Shown here: positions 1-7,818 of the stretch, one piece after another | Layout: each line of letters starts with the position of its first letter | How positions within the stretch are numbered: position 1 is the stretch's first letter | The notes under the pieces: generated by a model | Told to the model about the DNA's origin: nothing | Seen by the model: only the letters and a program-made list of their open reading frames with translations | The model's database searches: none | Made by a program: the position numbers and the translations under genes | Assembly: GCA_034428935.1 (NCBI GenBank) | Contig: DAOUHB010000082.1 | Coordinates: forward strand, 1 to 30,956 | DNA from: JAAYZQ01 sp034428935 | Lineage (GTDB): Bacteria; Chloroflexota; Anaerolineae; JAAYZQ01 | DNA: 30,956 bases | Reading direction: 5' to 3'

Positions 1-425
1 TAGGCCACGGCCTGGTCGCGCAGCTCGAGCTCGGCCAGAATGCCGCCCAGCTTGGCGCCGCCGGCCACCACGTCGTTGGGCCATTTCAGCCCGACGACCA
101 GGCCCGTCGTCGCCTCCACGGCCTCGACGATGGCCAGGCCGCAGACCATGGTCAGTCGCTGCGACTGGGCCGGGGCCAATGTGGGGCGAAAAATGAGGGA
201 GAGGAGCAGGCTGCTCCCCGGGGGTGCCTCCCAGCGCCGTCCCAGCCGGCCGCGGCCGGCCGCCTGGTGCTCGGCGAGGACCAGAGTGCCTTCCGGCGCG
301 CTCTCTCGTGCCAGGCGCCGCGCCTCGTCGTTGGTCGAGCCGAGCTCGGGCCAGACGTGCACTTCCTGGCCGACGAACGCCGTCCCCAACCCGGCGCGAA
401 TGCTCGCCGCCGTCAGGCTGTCCAT
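1..425 (-). CDS. birA: Biotin--[acetyl-CoA-carboxylase] ligase, partial (C-terminal end lies off the window)
   Basis: Biotin protein ligase makes biotinyl-AMP and transfers biotin to a lysine of carboxyl-carrier proteins. The reverse complement reads MDSLTAASIRAGLGTAFVG..., then STNDEARRLA, the biotinyl-adenylate loop GRGRLGRRW (about residues 60-68), and KWPNDVVAGGAKLGGIL near the window edge, all typical of BirA/BPL. The catalytic core begins almost at once, so there is no N-terminal helix-turn-helix. This would be a class I enzyme without repressor function. The ATG at 425 lies 3 nt after the stop of the upstream OsmC gene, so the two are probably translationally coupled. The reading frame is still open at base 1. 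Confidence 0.93.
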   Translation of the reverse strand, partial: MDSLTAASIRAGLGTAFVGQEVHVWPELGSTNDEARRLARESAPEGTLVLAEHQAAGRGRLGRRWEAPPGSSLLLSLIFRPTLAPAQSQRLTMVCGLAIVEAVEATTGLVVGLKWPNDVVAGGAKLGGILAELELRDQAVA

Positions 426-428
426 GTG

Positions 429-851
429 CTAACCCCGGCTGTTGGCTTCCTCGACCCGATAACTGGAGGTGATGGCGGCCGTCTTGCCCAGCATCGCCGA
501 CGCCGAGCAATACTTGTCCTTGGAGAGGCGAATGGCGTCACGCACCGCCTTGTCCGAGACATCGTGGCCACAGACGATGTACTCCAGGTGGATGTCGGTG
601 TACACCCGCGGTGGGTTTTCGGCCCGCTCGCCCCGGGCATGTACTTCTACGCGGGTGATGAACTGGCGCTTCTTGTGCAGGATCTCGAGGACGTCGGCAG
701 CGGTGCAGCCCGCCAGCCCCATTAGCAGCAGCTCCATGGGCGAGGGTCCGGTCTTGAGCCCGCTGCCGTCCACGACGATGGCGTGGCCCGAGGAGGCCAC
801 GCCCACGAATCGCCTGTCTTCCACCCAGGTAACGCTGGCTTCGACGGTCAT
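429..851 (-). CDS. OsmC family protein (YhfA-like)
   Basis: 140-residue OsmC/Ohr-fold protein. The family reduces organic hydroperoxides through a reactive cysteine pair, but the physiological substrate of the YhfA branch is not settled. Visible hallmarks are GPSPMELLLMGLAGCTAADV with Cys49 and KYCSASAML with Cys115. Cys94 is an additional cysteine. The length is usual for the family. The ATG at 851-849 overlaps the TGA of the Mo-hydroxylase gene in an ATGA arrangement, and the stop is followed 3 nt later by the biotin ligase start. It is therefore the middle gene of a tight three-gene operon. A thiol-peroxidase role fits a redox-enzyme operon but is inferred from family and position. Confidence 0.93.
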   Translation of the reverse strand: MTVEASVTWVEDRRFVGVASSGHAIVVDGSGLKTGPSPMELLLMGLAGCTAADVLEILHKKRQFITRVEVHARGERAENPPRVYTDIHLEYIVCGHDVSDKAVRDAIRLSKDKYCSASAMLGKTAAITSSYRVEEANSRG

Positions 852-3082
852 GCTTCCCCCCCGACAGCAGGCTGGCCGGCGTCCTCCTGGACCGCCGCCC
901 GCTCCTTTGCCCTGAGGGCCAGCAGCACGTCCTCCGCCCGCACCGGAAGGTGGTGGAACCACAGCCCCGTGGCGTCGTGGATGGCGTCCAGGATGGCCGG
1001 CGGCAGGACCAACATCGGCATCTCGCCCAGCCCGCGGACGCCGTAGGGCCCCTGTGGGTCGGCGATCTCCAGGACCAGGGGCTGGATCTCGGGCATGTCG
1101 TGCACCGTCGGGATGAGATAGTCCGCCAGGCTGCGGGTGCGCAGCCGGCCGTTCTCCGAGCGGAAATCCTCCAGCAGGGTCCATCCGACGGCCTGGGCGA
1201 TGGCGCCCTCGATCTGGCCCTCGACGTGGAGGGGATTGAGGGCCTTGCCCACGTCGTGGGCGGCCCACACCCGCGTCAGGTGGACCTCGCCGGTCTCGGT
1301 ATCCACCTCTACCTCGGCGATCTGGGTGCCGTAGCCATAGGTCACGTGGGGGTCGCAGACGCCCGTCTCCGGGTCGAACATGGTCGTCGGCCGGGGCCGG
1401 TAGGTGCGCTCCTCGATGGCGGGCCGGTGGCCGGCCTCCCAGGCTTCCAGGGCCGCCTCGCAGGCCAGCTTGACGGCATTGCCGGCCATGAACGACAGGC
1501 GCGAGGCGCTGCAACTGCCCGCCTCCGGCACCTCCGACGTGTCCTCGTTGACCACCCGCACCTGCTCGTAGGCAACCCCCAGGGTTTCGGCGGCCACCTG
1601 GCCCACGACCGTCAGCACCCCCTGGCCCACCTCCGAGACACCGGTCTTGACGACGGCCTGCTCGATCTGGTCCTCGCCGTACAGCTCGCAGCGCGCCGAT
1701 GACTTCTCGGGGAAGCCAAAGCTGTAGCAGACGTTCTTGAAGCCGGCGGCGACGCCGATGCCCCGCAGCCGGCCCTCGGCCGGGGCGTCCCCGGGCTGGG
1801 GCTTGCCGTCCTCGGTCCAGCCTGCCACCTCGGCGGCATGCAGCAGCGTTTCGCGCACCGAAACGCCCGCCGGGGCGACACTCTGCGTGGCAAGGATGGA
1901 GCCTTCGTGGAGGGCATTCTTGAGGCGCAGGACCACCGGGTCCATGCCCAGGGCATCGGCAAGGCGGGCCATCTGCATCTCGGCGCCAAAGGTGGCCTGC
2001 AGCGAGCCAAAGCCGCGAAAGGCCCCAGACACGATGTTGTTGGTAAAAACGTTGTAGCCGTCCACCTTGACGTTGGGCACCTCGTAGGGGCCGGTGGCCA
2101 CGCTCATGGCGTTGTTCAGCACGGCCGAGCTGGACGAGCTATAGGCCCCGATGTCGGCGATGAGGTTCGCCTCCACGGCCAGCAGCCGGCCCTCTCGCGT
2201 GGCCGCCGAGCGAAAATGCATGTAATAAGGATGCCGCTTGTGGTGGCCGCGGAACGACTCCTTGCGATCCCAGACCACCTTGACGGGCCGGCGGATGCCC
2301 CTCCTGTCCAGGCAGTAGGCGGCCAGGGCCAGGAGGTGCTGCACCGACATGTCCTCGCGCCCGCCAAAGGCTCCGCCCGCGGGAGCATAGATGACCCGCA
2401 CCTGCTCCAGGGGCAGGTCGAGCATGTGAGCGATCTGGTGCTGGTCGTCGTGGGACCACTGCCCGGTGGCGTGGACTGCCACTCGTCCCTCGTCGTCGAT
2501 AAAGCCGATGCCCGCCTCGGGCTGCAGGTAGGCGTGCTCCTGGTAGGGTGTATAATAGTCCGATTCGACGATCACCACGTCGTCTCGGGCAAAGACGGCT
2601 TCCACGTCGCCCTTGCGGATGCGCTGGTGGCTCTGCACGTTGTCCGGCCAGCGGTCGTGGATGGTCGCCGCGCCCGGTTTCATGGCCTCCCGCGGATCGG
2701 TCAGCGCGGGCAGGTCCTCGTACTCGACGCGCACCAGGTCCCTGGCCCGGGCCGCCGCCCGGCGGTTCTCGGCGATAATCAGCGCCACACGGTCAAAGAT
2801 GGACCGCACCCTGTCGCCGGAGAGGGCCGGCTGGTCGGGATAGATCAACCCGTACTCGTTGACCGGGACGTCGCGGTGGGTCAGGACGGCAACGACGCCC
2901 GGCACCTGCTCCGCCTCGGTGGTATCGATGGCCAGGATGCGGGCGTGGACGCGGTCGGAAAACAGGACCTTCATGCACAGGGCCCTGTCCATCTCCAGGT
3001 CGCCCGGAAAACGCGTGTGCCCGGTTGCCTTGCCCACCGCGTCGGGCCTCTGCATCCGCTGGCCGATGACCTTTTCCTTCAT
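848..3082 (-). CDS. Xanthine dehydrogenase family protein, molybdopterin-binding (large) subunit
   Basis: 744-residue molybdenum hydroxylase catalytic subunit (xanthine oxidase/CO dehydrogenase/aldehyde oxidoreductase family). These bind Mo-molybdopterin cytosine dinucleotide and hydroxylate N-heterocycles or aldehydes. The N-terminal part (VGKATGHTRFPGDL, then RVEYEDLPAL) is the a/b hammerhead domain. GGAFGGRED, SGAFRGFGS and the C-terminal GLGEMPM, which places the catalytic Glu, are Mo-site motifs. The ATG at 3082 is preceded by AGGGGAG at 3094-3088. The partner [2Fe-2S] and FAD subunits are not adjacent: the neighbours are osmC and birA downstream and a divergent Rrf2 gene upstream. They must be encoded elsewhere, or this is a solitary paralogue. 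The substrate cannot be read from the sequence. Confidence 0.93.
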   Translation of the reverse strand: MKEKVIGQRMQRPDAVGKATGHTRFPGDLEMDRALCMKVLFSDRVHARILAIDTTEAEQVPGVVAVLTHRDVPVNEYGLIYPDQPALSGDRVRSIFDRVALIIAENRRAAARARDLVRVEYEDLPALTDPREAMKPGAATIHDRWPDNVQSHQRIRKGDVEAVFARDDVVIVESDYYTPYQEHAYLQPEAGIGFIDDEGRVAVHATGQWSHDDQHQIAHMLDLPLEQVRVIYAPAGGAFGGREDMSVQHLLALAAYCLDRRGIRRPVKVVWDRKESFRGHHKRHPYYMHFRSAATREGRLLAVEANLIADIGAYSSSSSAVLNNAMSVATGPYEVPNVKVDGYNVFTNNIVSGAFRGFGSLQATFGAEMQMARLADALGMDPVVLRLKNALHEGSILATQSVAPAGVSVRETLLHAAEVAGWTEDGKPQPGDAPAEGRLRGIGVAAGFKNVCYSFGFPEKSSARCELYGEDQIEQAVVKTGVSEVGQGVLTVVGQVAAETLGVAYEQVRVVNEDTSEVPEAGSCSASRLSFMAGNAVKLACEAALEAWEAGHRPAIEERTYRPRPTTMFDPETGVCDPHVTYGYGTQIAEVEVDTETGEVHLTRVWAAHDVGKALNPLHVEGQIEGAIAQAVGWTLLEDFRSENGRLRTRSLADYLIPTVHDMPEIQPLVLEIADPQGPYGVRGLGEMPMLVLPPAILDAIHDATGLWFHHLPVRAEDVLLALRAKERAAVQEDAGQPAVGGEA

Positions 3083-3121
3083 CTTTGCTCCCCTACTGGA
3101 ATCCTGCACCTGCTGCCGGCC

Positions 3122-3150
3122 ATTATAACCGCGATGTGCCGGTTTGACAA
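3122..3150 (-). promoter_or_regulatory. Sigma70-type promoter for the Mo-hydroxylase operon
   Basis: On the minus strand, TTGTCA (3150-3145) lies 17 bp from TATAAT (3127-3122). Predicted transcription starts near 3115, leaving a leader of about 33 nt before the ATG at 3082. Its -35 box shares five bases with the -35 box of the oppositely directed rrf2 promoter. Confidence 0.72.
3127..3144. promoter_or_regulatory. Inverted repeat between the divergent promoters, candidate Rrf2 operator
   Basis: AACCG (3127-3131) and CGGTT (3140-3144) form an inverted repeat with an 8-bp spacer. It covers the space between the minus-strand -10 and the plus-strand -35, so a bound protein could affect both promoters. 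Assignment to the adjacent Rrf2 protein is an inference from position. Confidence 0.4.
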
Positions 3151-3172
3151 AAAACAAGCCGCCAGATATAAT
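3144..3172 (+). promoter_or_regulatory. Perfect consensus sigma70 promoter for the rrf2-pucC operon
   Basis: TTGACA (3144-3149), a 17-bp spacer and TATAAT (3167-3172) match the consensus at all twelve positions. Transcription would start near 3179, giving a leader of about 80 nt before the rrf2 ATG at 3260. A promoter this strong is likely to need repression, consistent with autoregulation by the Rrf2 protein it drives. Confidence 0.85.
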
Positions 3173-3259
3173 GGTGAACAATCCGGCCAAACTTGTCCGA
3201 TTCGGCAGACATCCGGGGCCAGGCATCCATGCCGGGGACGCCCCACGAAAGGAAGACCG

Positions 3260-3688
3260 ATGGAGATCAGTAGACGGACCGACTATGGCGTCAGACTCAT
3301 CCTCGACCTTGCGGGTCTGCCTGACGGAGAGCGCGCATCGACGCAAGAGATCGCCGAGCGACAGGACATTCCGGCGCCGTTCCTGGCCAAGATCATTTCC
3401 CAGCTCTCCCTGTCGGGGCTGGTGAACACCCATCGCGGCGCTGGAGGAGGTGTCAGGCTGGCGCGCCCCGCCTCCGAGATCAACCTGCTCCAGGTCATCG
3501 AAGCGCTGGACGGCCCTGTGCGGCTGAATCGCTGCGTCCTCGACCCCGGGGTATGCCCCCGGGATCAGACCTGCCCCGTGCACCGGGTGTGGGTCCGGGC
3601 CCAGGATCACCTGGTGGCGGCGCTGAACGATACCACCTTTGACGTCCTCGCCAGCGAAGCGGACGGGACGGCAAAGCCGCAGGACTGA
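3260..3688 (+). CDS. Rrf2 family transcriptional regulator, probable Fe-S sensor (IscR/NsrR type)
   Basis: 142-residue winged-helix regulator. It begins MEISRRTDYGVRLILDLAGL and continues with the recognition-helix region IPAPFLAKIISQLSLSGLV and the wing HRGAGGGVRLARP, all typical of Rrf2. Three cysteines, Cys92, Cys99 and Cys105, sit almost exactly where IscR carries its [2Fe-2S] ligands (92, 98, 104), so cluster binding is likely. The first Cys spacing is one residue longer than in IscR. The ATG is preceded by AAAGGAAG (3248-3255). The gene is transcribed divergently from the Mo-hydroxylase operon and lies 4 nt ahead of the PucC-family carrier gene. It could sense Fe-S status, NO or redox state; which one cannot be told. 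Confidence 0.93.
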   Translation: MEISRRTDYGVRLILDLAGLPDGERASTQEIAERQDIPAPFLAKIISQLSLSGLVNTHRGAGGGVRLARPASEINLLQVIEALDGPVRLNRCVLDPGVCPRDQTCPVHRVWVRAQDHLVAALNDTTFDVLASEADGTAKPQD

Positions 3689-3692
3689 GAAC

Positions 3693-4994
3693 TTGAAACT
3701 TGCCCGCAATCTAAGACTCTCTCTGTACCAGCTCTGGCTTGGCGGTGTGTCGGTGCTGATGCTCGGCACTCTCAACCGCATTTTGCGCGTGGAGATGGGC
3801 CTGAACCTGGCCCTCATCGGCCTCCTCCTTGGCGGTGCCCACTACATGGCCGCCCTGGTTTCCATCCCCATCGGCCACCGCTCCGATACGCACCCGTACC
3901 GGGGCTATCACCGCTTGCCCTATATCCTGGCGGGCACGGCCCTGGCCCTGGTCACCGTGGTGACCGCTCCTTTCGTAGCCCTCTGGGTGGCTCAGGATCC
4001 TTCCCTCGGGCGCCTGGCGCTGGCCTTTGCCTTCTTTTTCGTGGAAGGCCTCGGCATCAACGTGGGGGCCACCACATACCTGGCGCTGGTGACGGACGAA
4101 ACCGGCGAGGGAGAGCGAGGCCGGGTGGTGAGCATCATCTGGACGATGATGATGATCGGCATCCTGGTCGCCGCTCTGGGCGGCGCCGCCTTCCTGGAGA
4201 CCTATACCTTTTCGCGGCTGGTGGCCCTGTTCGCCATCACCGCTGCGGCCGGGGTCGTCATGGTGATCCTGGCCGTGTGGCGGCTGGAGCACCGGCGGAC
4301 CGTGCCCCTGGCGGCCGGCAAGCACCCCTTGCGCGCGGCACTCCTGATCCTGAGGCGGAGCCGGCAGACGCGCCTCTTTTTCACATTCATGCTGCTGGGC
4401 CTCTTTTTCCACTTCTTGCAGGACGTGATCCTGGAGCCCTTTGGCGGCGAGGTTCTGGGCCTGGGCGTCCGCCAGACCACGCTGTTTAACGCCTACAACA
4501 TGGTGGGCGTCATCACCGGCCTGCTCGTGGGTGGGGCGTGGGCCATTCCCCGCTTTGGCAAGAAGCGGGTCACCGCCCTGGGCAACGCCATCAGCATTGT
4601 AGCCTTTGCCCTCCTGGTGGCCATTGCCCTGCGGCGCGAGCCCGGGCCGGTGCCCATCGCCATCGCCCTCGTGGGGCTGGGGACCGGCGCCTTTACCGTG
4701 GGCGGGGTATCGCTGATGATGGACCTGACGGTCAGCGGGCAGGCCGGGCTGTTCGTCGGGGCGTGGACCCTGGCCCAGGCCCTGGCCAAGTTTGGGTCTT
4801 CTGTGCTGAGCGGCGGCATTCACGATCTGGTGCTGCGCGCGGGGGGCAGCAGCCACCTGGCCTACGCGTCCATCTTTGGCATCGAGGGGTTGGGCATGCT
4901 CGTGGCTACGGCGCTGCTCTTTTACCTGAACGTGGGGACCTTTCGGCGCGAGGTCGCCGACCTGCGCCAGGCACTGGAGTACTCGATCGGCTGA
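3693..4994 (+). CDS. PucC/BCH1-family major facilitator transporter
   Basis: About 433 residues and about 12 hydrophobic helices. The opening RLSLYQLWLGGVSVLMLGTL plus NRILRVEMGL, and the loop IGHRSDTHPYRGYHRLPYI, are signatures of the PucC/LhaA/BCH1 branch of MFS. In phototrophs that branch helps assemble light-harvesting complexes, but members also occur in non-phototrophs with unknown substrates. No photosynthesis gene is visible in this window. The start chosen is TTG at 3693, because AGGA (3681-3684) precedes it by 8 nt and it follows the rrf2 stop. Another in-frame TTG at 3639 would overlap rrf2 by 50 nt and lacks a ribosome binding site. The gene is probably co-transcribed with rrf2. 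It converges on the PstS-like gene with only 8 bp between the stops. Confidence 0.9.
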   Translation: MKLARNLRLSLYQLWLGGVSVLMLGTLNRILRVEMGLNLALIGLLLGGAHYMAALVSIPIGHRSDTHPYRGYHRLPYILAGTALALVTVVTAPFVALWVAQDPSLGRLALAFAFFFVEGLGINVGATTYLALVTDETGEGERGRVVSIIWTMMMIGILVAALGGAAFLETYTFSRLVALFAITAAAGVVMVILAVWRLEHRRTVPLAAGKHPLRAALLILRRSRQTRLFFTFMLLGLFFHFLQDVILEPFGGEVLGLGVRQTTLFNAYNMVGVITGLLVGGAWAIPRFGKKRVTALGNAISIVAFALLVAIALRREPGPVPIAIALVGLGTGAFTVGGVSLMMDLTVSGQAGLFVGAWTLAQALAKFGSSVLSGGIHDLVLRAGGSSHLAYASIFGIEGLGMLVATALLFYLNVGTFRREVADLRQALEYSIG

Positions 4995-5002
4995 CCCCTA
5001 CG

Positions 5003-5815
5003 TCAGCGTATGCGCCCGTAGCGCCGGCCCACGATCTCCTGGCCGCGGGGTGCCAGGATGAAGGCCAGCAGTTGGTCCACGGCGGCGGGCGCCGGGCTGG
5101 TGGTGACCAGCCACAACTCCCGGGTGAGGGCGTAGGTGCCCTGGGCCGCGTTCTGGGGCGACGGCAGCTCGCCTTCCACCTTGAGGACCTTGACCTCGGG
5201 GGTGACGTTGCCCAGGGCCAGGTAGCCGATGGCGCCCGGGTTGGCGGCCACGGCGGCCCGGACGGCCTCGGGCGAGGGCGCCAACAGCGCCCGGGGTGTC
5301 ACCTGCCTGTCCTCCATGACCAGGTCCTCGAACGCCGCCCGAGCGCCCGAGCCCTCCTCGCGACTGACGGGCAGCACCTCGCGTGGGGCCAGCCCCAACG
5401 CTTCCCAGTCGTAGATGCGCCCGCTGTAGAGATCCTGAAGCTGCAAGAGGCCCACGCCCTCCAGTGGATTATCGGGATGGACGACGATTGCCAGCCCGTC
5501 GCGGGCGATGGCCGTCGCCCGCCAGCGGGGGCGCGGAGGCGTGCCGCCCGGCAGCCACGACACGAGGGCCACGTCGATCTCGCCCTCCTCCAGGGCCTGC
5601 AGCCCAAAGGCTGTTCCCGGCCCGGAGACCTCGACCCGGACGCCCGGCGCCTGCTCCTCAAAGGCCGCCGCCAGCTCGGCCAGGAGGGGGGCCATGGAGG
5701 CCGAGCCGCTGGCCTCCAGGAGCACCGGCTGGCTCGTGGCCACGGGCTCGCCGCAGGCGGCCAGCACGACCAGCAGGCTCAGTAGCCCTGGCAACAGCGT
5801 CAGCCGGCGGTGCAT
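5003..5815 (-). CDS. PstS-like phosphate-binding lipoprotein
   Basis: 270-residue substrate-binding protein. A lipoprotein signal peptide (MHRRLTLLPGLLSLLVVLAAC) ends in a LAAC lipobox, so it should be anchored outside the membrane. The mature part begins with a PstS-like site, EASGSASMAPLLAELAAAF, then GPGTAFGLQALEEGEIDVAL and later SREEGSGARAAFEDLV, both phosphate-binding loops of the family. Phosphate is the expected ligand, though related tungstate or sulfate binders exist. The ATG at 5815 follows a GGGGGA ribosome binding site. There are no pstC, pstA or pstB genes nearby. It sits 19 nt downstream of uppP and probably shares its transcript. Confidence 0.88.
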   Translation of the reverse strand: MHRRLTLLPGLLSLLVVLAACGEPVATSQPVLLEASGSASMAPLLAELAAAFEEQAPGVRVEVSGPGTAFGLQALEEGEIDVALVSWLPGGTPPRPRWRATAIARDGLAIVVHPDNPLEGVGLLQLQDLYSGRIYDWEALGLAPREVLPVSREEGSGARAAFEDLVMEDRQVTPRALLAPSPEAVRAAVAANPGAIGYLALGNVTPEVKVLKVEGELPSPQNAAQGTYALTRELWLVTTSPAPAAVDQLLAFILAPRGQEIVGRRYGRIR

Positions 5816-5834
5816 ACGAGTCCCCCGCCGTTCC

Positions 5835-6644
5835 CTAGCGGAAAAGAGACACGAGAAGAAAAAAGATGCCGGCCAGCACACAGTAGACCGCAAAGGGATA
5901 GAGCCGGCCGCGCTGCAGATAACGCAAGAGCGTCCAGATGCAGACGTAGCCGCTGACGGCCGCCGCCACGAAGCCGGCGGCCAGGAGCGAGACCTGGGCC
6001 TCTGCATTGGGCATGGCGAACAGGTCCATGAGTTGAAAGAGCCCCGCCCCAAAGATGATGGGCGTGCCCAGCAAGAAGCTAAAGCGCGCCGCCTCTGTCC
6101 TCTCCAGCCCGCGCCACAGGCCGGCGCTGATGGTCGCGCCGGAGCGCGAGATGCCGGGGGCAATGGCCGCCGCCTGGCTGAGGCCGATGGTCAGCGCATC
6201 CTGCCAGCGCAAGTCGCGGGCCTCCCGCACCTGGCGGGCCATCCATTCGCTGGCAGCCAGCAGGGCCGCCGTGACCAGCAAAAAGATGCTCACCCAGACC
6301 GGCTCGGAAAAGAGGCTCTCGAAAAAGTCCTCCAGGCAGTACCCGATCAACGCTGCCGGCACGCTGCCCAGGACCAGGAGCCACAGCAGCCGCGAGCGGG
6401 GATCGCTCCAATCCCGGCGCAACAATCCGCGCAGCCCGGTGCTGATGATCATCCACCAGTCCTTCCAGAAGTAGGCCACCACGGCCAGCAGCGTGCCCCA
6501 GTGGACGATGGTGTCGAACACGAGGCCCGACGCCGGCCAGCCGAGCAGCCAGGGTACGAGGACCAGGTGCCCGGAGCTGGAGATGGGAACAAACTCGGTA
6601 GCGCCTTGCAGAATACCCAACACGATCGCTTGTAAAATGTCCAT
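5835..6644 (-). CDS. uppP: Undecaprenyl-diphosphatase UppP (BacA family)
   Basis: 269-residue integral membrane enzyme that dephosphorylates undecaprenyl pyrophosphate, recycling the lipid carrier for peptidoglycan and glycan export. Overexpression of the family confers bacitracin resistance. The two active-site motifs are intact: QGATEFVPISSSGHLVL near the N-terminus and PGISRSGATIS in the middle. About eight hydrophobic helices and the length match the family. The ATG at 6644 is preceded by GAGGAAGC. It lies 48 nt downstream of tgt and 19 nt upstream of the PstS-like gene, so a tgt-uppP-pstS operon is likely. Confidence 0.96.
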   Translation of the reverse strand: MDILQAIVLGILQGATEFVPISSSGHLVLVPWLLGWPASGLVFDTIVHWGTLLAVVAYFWKDWWMIISTGLRGLLRRDWSDPRSRLLWLLVLGSVPAALIGYCLEDFFESLFSEPVWVSIFLLVTAALLAASEWMARQVREARDLRWQDALTIGLSQAAAIAPGISRSGATISAGLWRGLERTEAARFSFLLGTPIIFGAGLFQLMDLFAMPNAEAQVSLLAAGFVAAAVSGYVCIWTLLRYLQRGRLYPFAVYCVLAGIFFLLVSLFR

Positions 6645-6692
6645 GCTTCCTCGATGGTCAAGGCTGTTGGCCCGATGGCTCCGGCCTGGCGC

Positions 6693-7811
6693 CTACTTCC
6701 GCCCCATGATGGGATAGCCGGCCAGGAACTCGTCCTTGAAAGCGGCCAAGCTGCCGGAGGCAATGGCTGCGCGGATATCGCGCATGAGCTCCAGCATAAA
6801 GTGCACGTTGTGGATGGTGGCCAGGCGGCTGGCCAGGATCTCTTCGGCCTTGAACAGGTGCCGCAGGTAGGCCCTGGAGAAGTGGCGGCAGGTGTAGCAG
6901 GCGCAACCCGCCTCCACGGGCGAGGCGTCGCGCTCGAACCTGGCGTTGCGCATGTTGATGCGCCCCTGCCGCGTCAGGAGGGCGGCGTTGCGGGCCAGGC
7001 GGGTGGGCAGCACGCAGTCGAACAGGTCCACGCCCCGGGCCACACCCTCCAGCACGTCCTCCGGCGCGCCCACGCCCATGAGGTAGCGAGGCTTGTCGGC
7101 GGGCAGGTAGGGCAGCGTCTCCTCCAGCGTGGCATACATCTCGGCCTTGGTCTCTCCCACGCTCAGGCCGCCAATGGCGTAACCCGGAAAGTCCAGGCCC
7201 ACGAGGAACCGGGCGCTCTGCTGGCGCAGATCGGAGAAGATGCCGCCCTGGACGATGCCAAAGAGGGCCTGGTCGGGCCGGGAGTGGGCCGCCCGGCAGC
7301 GCTCGGCCCAGGCGTGGGTGCGGGCCAGGGCGGCCTCGTTGTAGGCCCGGTCGCGGGGCTCGGCGCACTCGTCCAGGCACATGATAATGTCGGCGCCCAG
7401 CTTTTCCTCGACGTCGATGACCAGCTCGGGCGTGAAGAGGTGCGACGAGCCGTCGATGTGCGAGCGAAAGAGGACCCCCTCGTCGCTTACCTGGCGGGTG
7501 GGCGCCAGGCTGAAAACCTGGTAGCCGCCCGAATCGGTGAGGATCGGCCCAGCCCATCCCATGAAGCCGTGCAGGCCGCCCATCTCGGCCACCAGGTCTG
7601 CGCCGGGGCGCAGGTAGAGGTGGTAGGTGTTGGCCAGGATCAGCTCCGCGCCCAGCTCGTGCAAGTCGCGCGGATCCAGGGTCTTGACGGTGGCCTGGGT
7701 GCCCACGGGGGCAAAGGCCGGTGTGGCGATCTCGCCGTGGGGTGTGACCATGCGCCCCAGGCGTCCTTCGGTTCCTGCGTCGGTGTCGAACAGCGTGAAT
7801 TCCAGGCTCAT
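6693..7811 (-). CDS. tgt: tRNA-guanine transglycosylase (queuine/preQ1 tRNA-ribosyltransferase)
   Basis: 372-residue enzyme that swaps guanine-34 of GUN-anticodon tRNAs for preQ1 in queuosine synthesis. Visible features are the substrate-binding DSGGYQVFS (Asp93), the nucleophile region FDCVLPTRLARN, and a zinc site CACYTCRHFSR followed by a later His. All are diagnostic and the length is normal. The ATG at 7811 gives the usual N-terminus MSLEFTLFDTDAG; another ATG lies 9 nt further upstream at 7820. A TATAAT box at 7824-7819 almost touches the start, so the message is probably leaderless. First gene of the tgt-uppP-pstS operon. Confidence 0.97.
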   Translation of the reverse strand: MSLEFTLFDTDAGTEGRLGRMVTPHGEIATPAFAPVGTQATVKTLDPRDLHELGAELILANTYHLYLRPGADLVAEMGGLHGFMGWAGPILTDSGGYQVFSLAPTRQVSDEGVLFRSHIDGSSHLFTPELVIDVEEKLGADIIMCLDECAEPRDRAYNEAALARTHAWAERCRAAHSRPDQALFGIVQGGIFSDLRQQSARFLVGLDFPGYAIGGLSVGETKAEMYATLEETLPYLPADKPRYLMGVGAPEDVLEGVARGVDLFDCVLPTRLARNAALLTRQGRINMRNARFERDASPVEAGCACYTCRHFSRAYLRHLFKAEEILASRLATIHNVHFMLELMRDIRAAIASGSLAAFKDEFLAGYPIMGRK

Positions 7812-7818
7812 GCGACCC

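Noticed and set aside
1838..3259. Long plus-strand open frame antisense to the Mo-hydroxylase gene and in frame with rrf2
   Set aside because: High GC keeps antisense frames open. The Rrf2 domain begins at 3260 with its own ribosome binding site and promoter, and the upstream part has no protein-like pattern.
3083..3817. The minus-strand frame of the Mo-hydroxylase stays open far upstream, through the rrf2 gene
   Set aside because: The true start at 3082 has a good ribosome binding site and promoter. The upstream extension is the antisense of rrf2 and shows no domain.
3639..4994. Phototrophy, because of the PucC-family carrier and the geranylgeranyl-reductase-like gene
   Set aside because: No bch, puf, fmo or csm genes are present, and both families are common in non-phototrophs.
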